From contig NZ_CANMLT010000009.1 of NCBI RefSeq assembly GCF_947498805.1, positions 96,876 through 160,875 of the forward strand: a stretch of 64,000 nucleotides of DNA, given 5' to 3'. The notes beneath the pieces are model-generated. The model was not told the origin of the DNA and ran no database searches. It worked only from the letters and a program-made list of their open reading frames with translations. A program made the position numbers and the translations under genes. How positions within the stretch are numbered: position 1 is the stretch's first letter; each line of letters starts with the position of its first letter. Source of the stretch: an uncultured Tenacibaculum sp. GTDB taxonomy: Bacteria > Bacteroidota > Bacteroidia > Flavobacteriales > Flavobacteriaceae. Below are positions 43,450 through 52,686 of this stretch, piece by piece.

Positions 43450-45435
43450 ATGGAATACAATCAAATTCTAAATATTGGAGTCCTTGCCCATGTTGACGCA
43501 GGAAAAACTACCCTTACAGAACATTTACTATATCACACTGGTGCTATCCGAAATATTGGTAGTGTAGATAAAGGCTCTACAGTTACAGATAATATGGCAT
43601 TAGAAAAGGAACGTGGTATTTCTATTAAGGCCGCCACTACTTCTTTTATTTGGAATAATACCAAAGTGAATTTAATAGACACTCCTGGCCACGTCGATTT
43701 TTCAAGTGAAGTAGCTAGAACTTTATGTGTTGTTGATGCGGTTGTATTGGTTGTTTCTGCTGTTGAAGGAGTACAAGCACATACTTTAACAATTACAGAT
43801 GCTCTTCAAAAGCTAAAAATTCCGACTATAATTTTCATAAATAAAATTGATCGTCAAGGTGCCGATACTGAACATGTGCTAGAACAAATAAAAAATGAAC
43901 TTCAATTTAAGACTGTTCCTATTTACACAAGTCATAATGAAGGTTTAGATACAGCTCACATTCTACCAATTTTTCAAAATGATAATTTAAATAAGGAAGA
44001 AAAAGAGACTTTATTAGAAGAGTTAGTAACAACCGATGAAACTTTACTAGAATTATATTTTAATGGAGATACTATTACCGATGAGGTCTATTTAGATACC
44101 ATAACTAAAAACACTTCAAAAGCAATTATTACTCCAGTATACACTGGAATTGCTAAAAACAACATTGGTGTAGAAGAACTTTTAAACGGATTAACCAGTT
44201 TTATTAAAACTGAAAAAAACACCTCTACAGAAGCAACCTCAGCTTATGTTTATAAACTTGAACACCATAAAACACATGGTGCTATGGCCCATGTAAAAGT
44301 ATTTTCAGGTGAACTATCTTCTAAATCGGTAATTTTTAACCATACCCAATCTTTAGAAACAAAAATTAATCAATCTAAAATTTTTCATCATACAAAACAT
44401 ATAGATACTATCATTAAAACTGGTGATATTGGTATTATTACTGGAGTTATAGATACAAAGGCTGGTGATATTTTGGGAAGTCCAGAGAGTATTCCTAAAC
44501 TCCCAGATTTAAACACACCGGTATTAAGTGTACAAGTATTGCCTGAAAATGACAAAGATTATAATACACTTGCTCAAGCTTTACAAGTGATAGATAGAGA
44601 AGATCCTTCCTTGCAATTCAAATGGCACAAGCCAGAGAAAGAACTCATGCTATTACTGATGGGAGATATGCAAATAGAAGTGCTTACCCATGTATTACTA
44701 GAACGCTTTTCTATACCTGTACGCTTTACGGAACCTCAAATTGTTTATAAGGAAACTATTAGCAAAGCCGCGGAAGGCTACATACGATATTGGATGCCAA
44801 AACCTTGCTGGGCTATTATGACATTTTTAATCGAACCTGCTCCTCTTAATTCTGGAGTTACCTATCAATCAATTGTTTCTAAAAACGATGTTCATAATAA
44901 ATATCAAAATGAAATAGCTAGAACTATTCCTAAGGCCCTTGAACAAGGATTGCTTGGCTGGGAAGTTACTGATGTGAAAATTACTTTAATCAAAGGAGAA
45001 GATCATAATGTACACTCAAGACCTGGTGACTTTAATTTAGCAACTCCAATGGGAATTATGAAAGGACTCGAAGCGGGTGGGACACATTTACTAGAGCCTT
45101 TAATGCGTTTTGAGATTAAAACAAATGAAGCCTTTCTAGGTAAAATTATTTCAGAACTTACTACGAGAAGAGCAACTATTGATTCTCCGAGTTTTCAAAA
45201 TGAAATAGTACATCTTATAGGAACAATTCCTGTTGCTACTTCTTTAGACATTAGTATAAAGTTAAATGCTATTTGTAGTGGTCGCTTACGCTTACGAATG
45301 ATATTTCATGGTTATGATGTTTGCCCAGAAGGCGAAGGTACTTCTCGACCTTATAAAGGTGTCAATCCTTTAGATGAAGCACAATGGATTTTACATCGCC
45401 GAGGAGCTTACAAGGCAGACGAACGTGTCATTTAA
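43450..45435 (+). CDS. Tet(Q)/Tet(M)-related ribosomal-protection GTPase
   Basis: A 661-residue EF-G-like GTPase. G motifs: AHVDAGKTTLTEHLL (G1), RGISIKAATTS (G2), DTPGHVDF (G3) and NKID (G4). The whole length can be followed against Tet(Q), with similar KLKIPTIIFINKIDR and GLLGWEVTDVKIT stretches and the five-domain plan. However, the domain IV loop that pushes tetracycline out of the 30S A site in resistance proteins (YSPVSTPADFR in Tet(M)) reads DHNVHSRPGDF here, so resistance cannot be assumed. Chromosomal context, A+T-rich codon use as in neighbours and no mobile genes around it point to an intrinsic gene. It is the last of the four-gene run. Confidence 0.85.
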   Translation: MEYNQILNIGVLAHVDAGKTTLTEHLLYHTGAIRNIGSVDKGSTVTDNMALEKERGISIKAATTSFIWNNTKVNLIDTPGHVDFSSEVARTLCVVDAVVLVVSAVEGVQAHTLTITDALQKLKIPTIIFINKIDRQGADTEHVLEQIKNELQFKTVPIYTSHNEGLDTAHILPIFQNDNLNKEEKETLLEELVTTDETLLELYFNGDTITDEVYLDTITKNTSKAIITPVYTGIAKNNIGVEELLNGLTSFIKTEKNTSTEATSAYVYKLEHHKTHGAMAHVKVFSGELSSKSVIFNHTQSLETKINQSKIFHHTKHIDTIIKTGDIGIITGVIDTKAGDILGSPESIPKLPDLNTPVLSVQVLPENDKDYNTLAQALQVIDREDPSLQFKWHKPEKELMLLLMGDMQIEVLTHVLLERFSIPVRFTEPQIVYKETISKAAEGYIRYWMPKPCWAIMTFLIEPAPLNSGVTYQSIVSKNDVHNKYQNEIARTIPKALEQGLLGWEVTDVKITLIKGEDHNVHSRPGDFNLATPMGIMKGLEAGGTHLLEPLMRFEIKTNEAFLGKIISELTTRRATIDSPSFQNEIVHLIGTIPVATSLDISIKLNAICSGRLRLRMIFHGYDVCPEGEGTSRPYKGVNPLDEAQWILHRRGAYKADERVI

Positions 45436-45452
45436 AAACAACGACAACTGCT

Positions 45453-45914
45453 TTATATATCCATTTCCATAATTGCTAAAAATCTATCTTTAATAGACGT
45501 CTCTAGCTTTCCTATTGTTTTAAAACCAAAATATTGATAAAACTTTTCAGCATTTGGATCAGAATCAAGAACAACCTTTTCATATTTTTCCTTTTTAAGG
45601 CGATTCAAGAAATCATTCATTAATATTTTTCCGTAACCACTACCAATACATTTAGGTTCCACAAATAAATAATTTAACTTAGCTACGTTATTTTTTTCTT
45701 CTTTGTAGGAATAAAACCCAACTAAATCTTCAGCTACAAGTAGTTTATAAATTTGATTTTCATTAATATATTTCGAAGAAATGGTTAATTTATCTCTCCA
45801 TTTTTCAATTTGTTCTGCACCGTAATTCCAATAATTCATTGAACGAAGTGTCAACTCTGTGAGTGCTTCCGCATCTTTTTTTTGCGCTTCTTCTATTTTC
45901 AATACTTCATTCAT
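45453..45914 (-). CDS. GNAT-family N-acetyltransferase
   Basis: A 153-residue acetyltransferase; the acetyl-CoA binding motif A reads PKCIGSGYGKILMNDFL (the usual Q/RxxGxG/A), preceded by the beta4 strand VAKLNYLFVE. YFQYFGFKTIG near the C-terminus is the typical N-terminal-of-tail motif YxxxGF. No substrate can be assigned. Its ATG overlaps the LpxK stop by 1 nt, so the two are translated together; a link to lipid A is not implied. Confidence 0.85.
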   Translation of the reverse strand: MNEVLKIEEAQKKDAEALTELTLRSMNYWNYGAEQIEKWRDKLTISSKYINENQIYKLLVAEDLVGFYSYKEEKNNVAKLNYLFVEPKCIGSGYGKILMNDFLNRLKKEKYEKVVLDSDPNAEKFYQYFGFKTIGKLETSIKDRFLAIMEMDI

Positions 45915-46948
45915 TAAAAAATTTCCTTTCTTATTTCGTCCAACACCAAACTATCAAACCCTTTTTCATCTCCTAAAAATGTATTCTTAATTCCGATATA
46001 AGCCAAACTATTCAACTTTCCTTCTAATCGCACAAAATCCTTCTCTGTGGTTACAATATACTTTTGAGGATGTTGAATATTATTAAACTGTTGCTGAATT
46101 CTTTTTAAATCTGCTTCTGAAAAATGATGATGATCGGGAAATTTTATATGGTGAAACTTTACTTCTCTTTCGTTCAAATAGTTTAATAAGGAGCTAGGAT
46201 TGGCAATCCCTGTAACCAACACTATTTCAGCTTCTGTTAAGTCTTCCAACTTTAGCTGGTCAATCCCTCCTAGTTGTTCGTCATAAACAATCGTACTAAA
46301 AAATACTTCTTGGTTTGGGCTTGGATTAATTCTTCTCACCAATTCATCTTGCTCTAAAACTGATAATTTCTCTGGACATTTCGTTACCACAATTGCTCGA
46401 GCTCTATTAACCCCTCTCCTGCTTTCTCTTAAAGTTCCAGTGGGCAGTATAAAATCATTGATAAATAAATCGTCAAACTTTGTGAGTAATATGTACGTAC
46501 TAGCGGTTACTTTTCTGTGCTGATAAGCATCGTCTAAGAGGATTAATTCTGGAGGGCTATCTAACTGTAATAATTGTTGTATTCCATTTGTTCTATCGGA
46601 ATCAACTGCTATATATACTTCTTCTTTAAATTTCCTATAAAATTGCATAGGCTCATCCCCTACATCTTCTGTTGCATGGTTTTCATTAATTAACTGAAAG
46701 CCTTTTGTTTTTCGTTTATAACCTCTGCTTAAAACGGCTATTTTATAATCGTTCTTTAACAATCGAATTAAATATTCTATCTGAGGAGATTTACCGGTTC
46801 CGCCTACACTCAGATTTCCAACTGCTAAAACAGGTATCTTGAATTTGGTAGATTTCAATACTCCAGTATCAAAAAAGTAATTACGAATACTCGTAATAAT
46901 ATCATATAATACAGCAAACGGAAATAGTAAAATTCGAAGTAATTTCAT
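45914..46948 (-). CDS. lpxK: Tetraacyldisaccharide 4'-kinase
   Basis: A 344-residue kinase of the lipid A pathway that phosphorylates the 4' position of the tetraacyl disaccharide using ATP on the cytoplasmic side of the inner membrane. The P-loop is VGNLSVGGTGKSPQ (about 43-56), followed by VLSRGYKRKTKGF and LLDDAYQHRKV; VLVTGIANPSS-like and HFPDHHHFSEADL are late family motifs. The N-terminal hydrophobic helix (RILLFPFAVLYDIITS) anchors it. It is co-transcribed with the GNAT gene and divergent from the Nif3-like gene. Confidence 0.94.
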   Translation of the reverse strand: MKLLRILLFPFAVLYDIITSIRNYFFDTGVLKSTKFKIPVLAVGNLSVGGTGKSPQIEYLIRLLKNDYKIAVLSRGYKRKTKGFQLINENHATEDVGDEPMQFYRKFKEEVYIAVDSDRTNGIQQLLQLDSPPELILLDDAYQHRKVTASTYILLTKFDDLFINDFILPTGTLRESRRGVNRARAIVVTKCPEKLSVLEQDELVRRINPSPNQEVFFSTIVYDEQLGGIDQLKLEDLTEAEIVLVTGIANPSSLLNYLNEREVKFHHIKFPDHHHFSEADLKRIQQQFNNIQHPQKYIVTTEKDFVRLEGKLNSLAYIGIKNTFLGDEKGFDSLVLDEIRKEIF

Positions 46949-47046
46949 TGTATCAAAAGTAAAAATTATTTTCTCATAAATTGAGTTTCTATATTCTCAA
47001 TTAAAATATATTCAACCTCTATAATATTCAGAATAGCAAGTTTTGT

Positions 47047-47054
47047 TAACTTTG
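47047..47054 (+). promoter_or_regulatory. Probable -7 box of the Nif3-like gene (TAACTTTG)
   Basis: TAACTTTG matches TAnnTTTG, 21 nt before the ATG at 47076. Its position inside the extended ORF (which uses TTG at 47043) supports the later start. Confidence 0.5.
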
Positions 47055-47075
47055 AATTATCTTAAATTCAAAAAA

Positions 47076-48170
47076 ATGCAAATTAAAGATATTACCAATT
47101 ATATAGAGCAATTAGCTCCATTAGCCTATGCAGAAGATTTCGACAACGTAGGTTTGTTAGTTGGAAATTATAATACCACGGTAACAGGGGTTTTAGTAAC
47201 CTTAGATACTTTAGAAGCTACAGTTGACGAGGCTATTGCTAAAAACTGTAATCTTATTGTGAGCTTTCACCCTATTATTTTTGGTGGTTTAAAGCGTTTA
47301 AATGGTAATAATTATGTTGAACGCGTAGTGTTAAAAGCCATTCAGAACAATATAGCTATATATGCTACTCATACAGCCTTAGATAATGTTAATAATGGTG
47401 TGTCGGCTAAAATGTGTGAAGTATTAGGACTTGAAAACTGTAAAACGTTAATTCCTAAGAAAAAAATCATTAAAAAGTTGACTACCTATGTTCCAACAAA
47501 CGAAGCTAGTTCTTTAAGAACTGCCCTATTCAATGCAGGAGCTGGAAGCATTGGCAATTATGAAAATTGTAGTTTTAATGCAGAGGGAAAGGGAAGTTAT
47601 CAAGGTAATGAAAGTTCTAATCCAACCGTAGGTAAAAAAGGACAATTAATGTTTGAAGATGAAACTTGTATTTCAGTTACTTTCGAAGGGTATAAAGAAC
47701 GTCAAATTTTAAATGCTTTATTTAATACGCATTCTTATGAGGAAGTTGCCTACGAAGTAGTAACCTTAGATAATATTCATCAAAACATTGGTATGGGAAT
47801 GATTGGTGAATTTAGTACCGCAATGAATGAAACTGAATTTTTAAATTTTGTGAAAACAACTTTTAAAACGGGTTGTGTACGCCATTCAGAATTATTAGAC
47901 AAACCTATTAAAAAGGTTGCTGTTTTAGGTGGTTCGGGTAGTTTTGCTATTAGCAATGCTATGCGTGCTGGAGCAGATGCTTATATAAGTGCTGATTTTA
48001 AATACCATGAGTTTTTTAAGGCTGAAAAAAGAATTCTCTTGGCAGATGTTGGACATTATGAAAGTGAGCAGTTTACAAAAAACCTTTTAGTTGATTATCT
48101 TAACAAAAAATTTAGTAGTTTTGCAATTATTTTAAGCGAAGAAAGTACAAATCCAATATACTATATTTAA
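47076..48170 (+). CDS. Nif3-like dinuclear metal centre protein
   Basis: A 364-residue protein of the Nif3/YqfO family. N-terminal metal-site motifs: DNVGLLVG, SFHPIIFGG and ATHTALDNVNNGVS; C-terminal half: VAVLGGSGSFAISNAMRAGADAYISADFKYHEFF and LLADVGHYESEQF, giving the His/Asp/Glu set for two metals. Between them (about 130-240) is the YqfO-type CutA-like insert (VTFEGYKERQILNALFNTHSYEEVAYEVV). Members may act as GTP cyclohydrolase-like or other hydrolases; role still unsettled. Start ATG at 47076 preferred over the TTG at 47043. The zinc-ribbon-like coiled-coil gene follows in 3 nt, a pair found across Bacteroidota. Confidence 0.9.
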   Translation: MQIKDITNYIEQLAPLAYAEDFDNVGLLVGNYNTTVTGVLVTLDTLEATVDEAIAKNCNLIVSFHPIIFGGLKRLNGNNYVERVVLKAIQNNIAIYATHTALDNVNNGVSAKMCEVLGLENCKTLIPKKKIIKKLTTYVPTNEASSLRTALFNAGAGSIGNYENCSFNAEGKGSYQGNESSNPTVGKKGQLMFEDETCISVTFEGYKERQILNALFNTHSYEEVAYEVVTLDNIHQNIGMGMIGEFSTAMNETEFLNFVKTTFKTGCVRHSELLDKPIKKVAVLGGSGSFAISNAMRAGADAYISADFKYHEFFKAEKRILLADVGHYESEQFTKNLLVDYLNKKFSSFAIILSEESTNPIYYI

Positions 48171-48173
48171 CAG

Positions 48174-48944
48174 ATGGCAAAAAAAGAAGTAACGGTAGAA
48201 GAAAAATTAAGAGCGTTGTACGATTTACAATTAATCGACTCAAGAATTGATGAAATTAGAAACGTTCGCGGTGAATTACCATTAGAAGTTGAAGATTTAG
48301 AAGATGAAGTTGCCGGATTAAACACTAGGTTATCTAACTTAGCTGATGATGTTTCTAACTTAGAAACTGATATCACTAATAAGAAAAATGCTATCGAAGA
48401 GTCTAAAGCATTGATTTCTAAGTACGGTGAGCAACAAAAAAATGTTAGAAATAACCGTGAATTTGATTCTTTAACTAAAGAAGTTGAATATCAAGAATTA
48501 GAAATTCAATTATCTGAAAAGAGAATTAAAGAATTTAAAGCTAAGATTGCTCAAAAGAACGAAGTAATTACTGGCACTAAAGAGAAATTAGCTAATCAAG
48601 AAAAGCATTTAAGCCACAAGAAAAATGAATTAGATGCTATCTTAAAGGAGACTGAGAAAGAAGAAGAGTTATTAAAGACAAAATCAGAAGAGTTTGCTCA
48701 ATCTATCGATGCTCACTTATTAAACGCTTATAAGAGAATTAGAGCTAAAGTTAAAAATGGTTTAGCTGTAGTTGCTATTGAGCGTGGTGCTGCTGGGGGT
48801 TCTTACTTTACAATTCCACCACAAGTACAGTTAGAAATTGCTAACCGTAAAAAAATCACTATCGATGAGCACAGTGGTCGTATTTTAGTTGACCCTGCAT
48901 TAGCTGCTGAAGAGAAAGAAAAAATCGAAAGTTTATTAGCTTAA
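48174..48944 (+). CDS. Coiled-coil protein of the C4-zinc-ribbon family, cysteines lost
   Basis: A 256-residue protein: residues about 8-190 form a long antiparallel coiled-coil hairpin rich in Glu and Lys, and the last 55 correspond to the family's C4 zinc ribbon (zf-RING_7/YqfO-neighbour family). In standard members that domain has two CxxC pairs around the PPQV core; here ERGAAGGSYFTIPPQVQLEIANRK and DEHSGRILVD keep the frame but contain no cysteine at all, so zinc cannot be bound. Linked to the Nif3-like gene with 3 nt between. Partner and role unknown; structural or nucleic-acid binding is a common guess. The following terminator ends the unit. Confidence 0.88.
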   Translation: MAKKEVTVEEKLRALYDLQLIDSRIDEIRNVRGELPLEVEDLEDEVAGLNTRLSNLADDVSNLETDITNKKNAIEESKALISKYGEQQKNVRNNREFDSLTKEVEYQELEIQLSEKRIKEFKAKIAQKNEVITGTKEKLANQEKHLSHKKNELDAILKETEKEEELLKTKSEEFAQSIDAHLLNAYKRIRAKVKNGLAVVAIERGAAGGSYFTIPPQVQLEIANRKKITIDEHSGRILVDPALAAEEKEKIESLLA

Positions 48945-48964
48945 GATTTTTCAAAATATATGTT

Positions 48965-49000
48965 AAAAGCTTCCATAATGATGGAAGCTTTTATTTTTTT
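48965..49000 (+). terminator. Terminator after the Nif3-coiled-coil operon
   Basis: AAAAGCTTCCAT-AATG-ATGGAAGCTTTT and then T-rich sequence: a perfect 12-bp stem with a T tract, about 20 nt after the stop codon. Confidence 0.93.
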
Positions 49001-49056
49001 ATAAAATAGTAAAGAAATGCTTCTTCATACGTCTTAGTTAGCATAACTAATATATT

Positions 49057-49920
49057 ATGAAACTTAAAAATACTTTATTACTATTTCTTTTTTTGATTAG
49101 TAGTTTTTGCTACTCCCAAATCACTAAACCTAGCCTAAGTCCAAAAATTAAGACAACACAACAAGTTGGATTAGCCAATTTTACTTTTGAGTACGGACAA
49201 CCTAGTGCGCAAAATAGAAAAATTTTTGGCTCTCTTATTCCCTATAAAAAGCTTTGGAGAACTGGAGCCAATGCCGCTACTAAGTTTACAGTAGATAGAG
49301 ATATTAAACTATCTGGAAATCCTATTCCTTCTGGTACCTATGGTTTATATACGATTCCTGGTAAAAAAGAATGGACCATTATCATTCATAAAAATAGTAA
49401 GCTATGGGGAGCAGGTGGATACAACAAAGAAAATGATCTACTTCGTTTTAAAGTTCCTTCTATTCCATTAAAAGATACTTTAGAAACCTTAACTATTCAT
49501 TTTGAAAACTTTAATACTAATGGAGCCGACTTAGTTATTGCTTGGGAAAATACGAAAGTTAAAATTCCTGTATTTGTAGACTCAGACAAAGCAATTTTTG
49601 AAGAAATTGAAACCAAAATAATTAAAAACACTACTGGTAAAATACATCCTCAAACCTATTTTGATGCTGCACAATTTTACTATCACAAAAATGTAAAACT
49701 TGACCAAGCATTATCTTGGTTTAGTAAAGCCGCCGAATTAAGGCCAAATGCTTATTGGTATGAGTATTATAAAGGCGAATTAGCCTTATATATGAAGAAA
49801 TATGATATTGCTAAAGAAAGCGGCACAAAGTGTTTAAACGCGTCTAAAAACAGTAAATCTTCTGATTATGGTTATATAGCTAAATGCAGTTTATTACTTC
49901 AAGCAATAGAAGATAAATAA
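49057..49920 (+). CDS. Secreted DUF2911 protein with TPR-like C-terminus
   Basis: A 287-residue exported protein: signal peptide KLKNTLLLFLFLISSFCYSQ, then DUF2911 (about 25-170) recognised by KTTQQVGLANFTFEYGQPSAQNR and KIFGSLIPYKKLWRTGANAATK and SGTYGLYTIPGKKEWT. The C-terminal third (about 175-287) is helical with a TPR-like pattern (YFDAAQFYYHKN, LDQALSWFSKAAEL, YDIAKESGTKCL). DUF2911 is common in Bacteroidota with no known reaction; the small beta domain may bind peptides or sugars. Single-gene unit between terminators. Confidence 0.87.
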   Translation: MKLKNTLLLFLFLISSFCYSQITKPSLSPKIKTTQQVGLANFTFEYGQPSAQNRKIFGSLIPYKKLWRTGANAATKFTVDRDIKLSGNPIPSGTYGLYTIPGKKEWTIIIHKNSKLWGAGGYNKENDLLRFKVPSIPLKDTLETLTIHFENFNTNGADLVIAWENTKVKIPVFVDSDKAIFEEIETKIIKNTTGKIHPQTYFDAAQFYYHKNVKLDQALSWFSKAAELRPNAYWYEYYKGELALYMKKYDIAKESGTKCLNASKNSKSSDYGYIAKCSLLLQAIEDK

Positions 49921-49925
49921 CAATA

Positions 49926-49957
49926 AAAAAGCCGTTAACTTAAAGTTAGCGGCTTTT
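49926..49957. terminator. Bidirectional terminator between DUF2911 and DUF349 genes
   Basis: AAAAAGCCGTTAAC-TTAAA-GTTAGCGGCTTTT, a 9-bp core stem with one G:U pair and A/T tracts on either side, between convergent genes. Confidence 0.9.
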
Positions 49958-49978
49958 CATTTATATGATGAAAATATA

Positions 49979-51817
49979 TTAATAATTTAGTCCTCTTAAG
50001 TAATTTAATTTTGCTTGCCATATATCCAATTCATCTTTAAATTCTTGAATGCCTGCACGCACATTTTTAACTAACGGATTATCTTCAGTAGCATTTGAAA
50101 TAAAACTCAAGTTATTTTCTAATTGTTGCATCTCTCTAACAGTTTCGTCTATTTTTCTTCTTATAAACAACTGCTCACTATCTAACTTTCTATAGTCTTC
50201 TTGTGCTAAATATGTATCTACAACGTTTCTAAATTTAAGCATTGCTATTTCTTCTCTACTTAAATTTTGCTTTTCTAAATGAGCATCAATTACTTTATTG
50301 AATTTACCATCTAAATGACGTGCATTTCTTGGTAAAAATCCTAATTCTTTCCATTTAGTAATTGCTTCTTTCACCTCATCTAAAGTAATTCCTTCTTTCT
50401 CTTTTAACTCTTCAATGAATGCTTTTTTAGCATCAACAACTACCTGCTGCTCTTTATTTAACTCATTTTTACGTTCATGAAGTCTATCAAAATAATGATT
50501 ACAAGCACCTTTGAATCGATTCCAAATATCATCTGAATACTTACGAGGTACGTGTCCTATTTTTTTCCAATCAGATTGAATACGCTTCATGGTATTTGTT
50601 GTAGTATCCCAATCGTCATTATCTTTAAGACTTTCAGCTAGCTCTACCAACTCCATTTTCTTCTTTAAGTTGGTACTTTGAGCACTCTTTTCTGATTTAT
50701 AAAAAGTATTCTTAGCGGCATTAAATTTCTTTGTAGCCTCTTTAAACTGTTGCCAAACTGCCTCACTCTTACTATAAGGAAGTTTTCCTATGTCGAAATA
50801 TTTTTTGCGTAATGCTTCTATTTCTGTTATACTTCTTTGCCAATCTTTATGGGTTTTATTATTAGAAGTATCATAAGCATTTATCTCACCTACTACTTCC
50901 AACTTAGCATCAATCATTTCTTGGTACTTAGACTTTAAATTTCGATAATGATCATGACGCTTATCATGCAACTTTTTAGTGGCCGCACTAAACTTACCCC
51001 AAACTTCTTCTCTATATTCTTTACTTACCGGACCTACTTCCTCTTTCCACATTTTATGCAGTAATTGCAATTCCTTAAAAGCAATATTAACATCTTCTAT
51101 CTCTAAAAGGCCTTCTGCTCTTTCAATCAATTTTAATTTTTCATCAAGATTATGTTTAAAATCCAGTTCTCTTAAATCTTTATTAAGATGTAATAAATCA
51201 TAAAAACGTTCTACATGATGATGAAATGTTCTCCAGGTATCATTGTATTTAGTTTTAGATACTGGACCAATGGCTTTCCAACGGTTTTGAATTTGTTGAA
51301 AATCATTATACATTGTTTTAGAATTAGCGTTTTCGATTAAAGTTTTTAATTCTTCAATTAACAAATTTCGCCTTTCTAAATTCTCCTTTAATTGCTTTTC
51401 TAGTTGATTATAATGAGCATCTCTCTTAGCTTTATACTCTCCTAAAAGTTTATTATATGAAGACTTTACAGGACTGGAAAATTGAAAATCTATAGAGTTA
51501 CCTCCCTCAGCTAAAAAAGCTTCTTTCTTTTCTGCTAATAATTTCCCGAACTTAGAATTAAAGGCAAATTTTAAAGAATCAACATTTACTTTTAACTGTT
51601 GCACAGGATATGATTTTAGTAGTTTTTCTAATTCTTCTACTAATTTATCCAATTCCATTGAAGCATAATCAAGCATAGGTATTTGATGCTTTTCATCATC
51701 TTTTTCCGCTGCGTTGGCTACTTCATTTTCCACAACATCTACCGCATCTACTGCATCATTAATCTGTTCTTGACTTTCTTGTTGATTGTTTACCTTTTCT
51801 TCGTTGTTTTCTAACAT
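49979..51817 (-). CDS. DUF349 repeat protein
   Basis: A 612-residue highly charged, alpha-helical protein made of repeated three-helix DUF349 units, each with a WKxIGPVxxxxxxxxWxxF pattern: WKAIGPVSKTKYNDTWRTF, WKEEVGPVSKEYREEVWGKF, YFDIGKLPYSKSEAVWQQF, WKKIGHVPRKYSDDIWNRF and WKELGFLPRN. The N-terminal 90 residues are acidic and probably disordered (Asn, Gln, Glu-rich). Start ATG at 51817 (MLENNEEKVNN) replaces the ORF track's 51880. DUF349 proteins are often listed as interacting with rRNA or chromosome; function unresolved. Gene order DUF349 then AroE then two PopT genes is one minus-strand group. Confidence 0.9.
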   Translation of the reverse strand: MLENNEEKVNNQQESQEQINDAVDAVDVVENEVANAAEKDDEKHQIPMLDYASMELDKLVEELEKLLKSYPVQQLKVNVDSLKFAFNSKFGKLLAEKKEAFLAEGGNSIDFQFSSPVKSSYNKLLGEYKAKRDAHYNQLEKQLKENLERRNLLIEELKTLIENANSKTMYNDFQQIQNRWKAIGPVSKTKYNDTWRTFHHHVERFYDLLHLNKDLRELDFKHNLDEKLKLIERAEGLLEIEDVNIAFKELQLLHKMWKEEVGPVSKEYREEVWGKFSAATKKLHDKRHDHYRNLKSKYQEMIDAKLEVVGEINAYDTSNNKTHKDWQRSITEIEALRKKYFDIGKLPYSKSEAVWQQFKEATKKFNAAKNTFYKSEKSAQSTNLKKKMELVELAESLKDNDDWDTTTNTMKRIQSDWKKIGHVPRKYSDDIWNRFKGACNHYFDRLHERKNELNKEQQVVVDAKKAFIEELKEKEGITLDEVKEAITKWKELGFLPRNARHLDGKFNKVIDAHLEKQNLSREEIAMLKFRNVVDTYLAQEDYRKLDSEQLFIRRKIDETVREMQQLENNLSFISNATEDNPLVKNVRAGIQEFKDELDIWQAKLNYLRGLNY

Positions 51818-51927
51818 ATCTACAATGTTTAAGTTCCTTGAGTTAAGATTATAAAGATAAGGATATTTGTAAAATACCAAACTTTATTTTAAGGTAAAAC
51901 TTTCAGTACTAAACAAGAACACCTTTC

Positions 51928-52686
51928 TTATGAATTCCAGATTTCCCAAGCCTTTTCTGCTTGTTTCTCTAACATCTCATATCCATTTTTAACAATAGCC
52001 CCTTTTTCTGCCCCTTTTTTTAAAAAAGTTGTCTGCTCTGGATTATAAATTAAATCGTACAACAAATGTTCTAAAGTTAAATGTTGATAAGGAATATTCG
52101 GACAGTTTTCTACATTTGGATACGTACCTAAAGGTGTACAATTAATAATTACTTTATACGCATCTACGATATCTTTAGAAATATCTTCATAAGCTATTTG
52201 CTTTTTTCCTTCTGGTTTCCTAGATACAAACTTGTATTTTATATTCAATTCTTCCAATACATATGCTACTGCTTTAGAAGCTCCTCCTGTACCGAGTATT
52301 AGAGCTTTAGAATGCCCTTTTTTCAATAAAGGTTTTAGTGATTTTTTAAATCCGTATATATCTGTATTAAAACCTTTCAGTTTTCCTTTTTTAGTAATTT
52401 TAATGGTATTTACAGCTCCTACCTTCAATGCTTTTTTATCAAACTTATCGAGGTAATTAAACACATCTAACTTATAAGGAATTGTTACATTCATTCCTTT
52501 AAGTGTTTTTTTATGTTTTTTTATTTTCTTCGGAAGCTCACTAATATCTTGGATGTCAAAATTGACATACTCGTTTGCTTCTAAATTCTCTTTTTCAAAT
52601 TTAGTATTGAAATATTGTCGTGAAAATGAATAAGAAATATTGCGTCCTACTAAAGCAAAAATGTTTTTACTTTCTTTTTTTTCCAT
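51928..52686 (-). CDS. aroE: Shikimate dehydrogenase
   Basis: A 252-residue NADP-dependent enzyme reducing 3-dehydroshikimate in aromatic amino-acid synthesis. The N-terminal substrate domain has the family start FALVGRNISYSFSRQYF and GMNVTIPYKLDVFNYLD (catalytic Lys in the TIPYK motif); AVNTIKI and GFNTDIYGF (catalytic Asp) precede the Rossmann domain with LGTGGASKAVAYVL. The C-terminal region NCTPLGTYPN and NGYEMLEKQAEKAWEIW is typical. The ATG at 52686 starts 20 nt inside the preceding PopT gene, so translation is coupled. Length slightly short compared to 270-280-residue enzymes but complete. Confidence 0.94.
   Translation of the reverse strand: MEKKESKNIFALVGRNISYSFSRQYFNTKFEKENLEANEYVNFDIQDISELPKKIKKHKKTLKGMNVTIPYKLDVFNYLDKFDKKALKVGAVNTIKITKKGKLKGFNTDIYGFKKSLKPLLKKGHSKALILGTGGASKAVAYVLEELNIKYKFVSRKPEGKKQIAYEDISKDIVDAYKVIINCTPLGTYPNVENCPNIPYQHLTLEHLLYDLIYNPEQTTFLKKGAEKGAIVKNGYEMLEKQAEKAWEIWNS

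Noticed and set aside
43450-45435. Acquired tetracycline-resistance gene
   Set aside because: No mobile context, native base composition and an altered domain IV loop; treated as an intrinsic relative.
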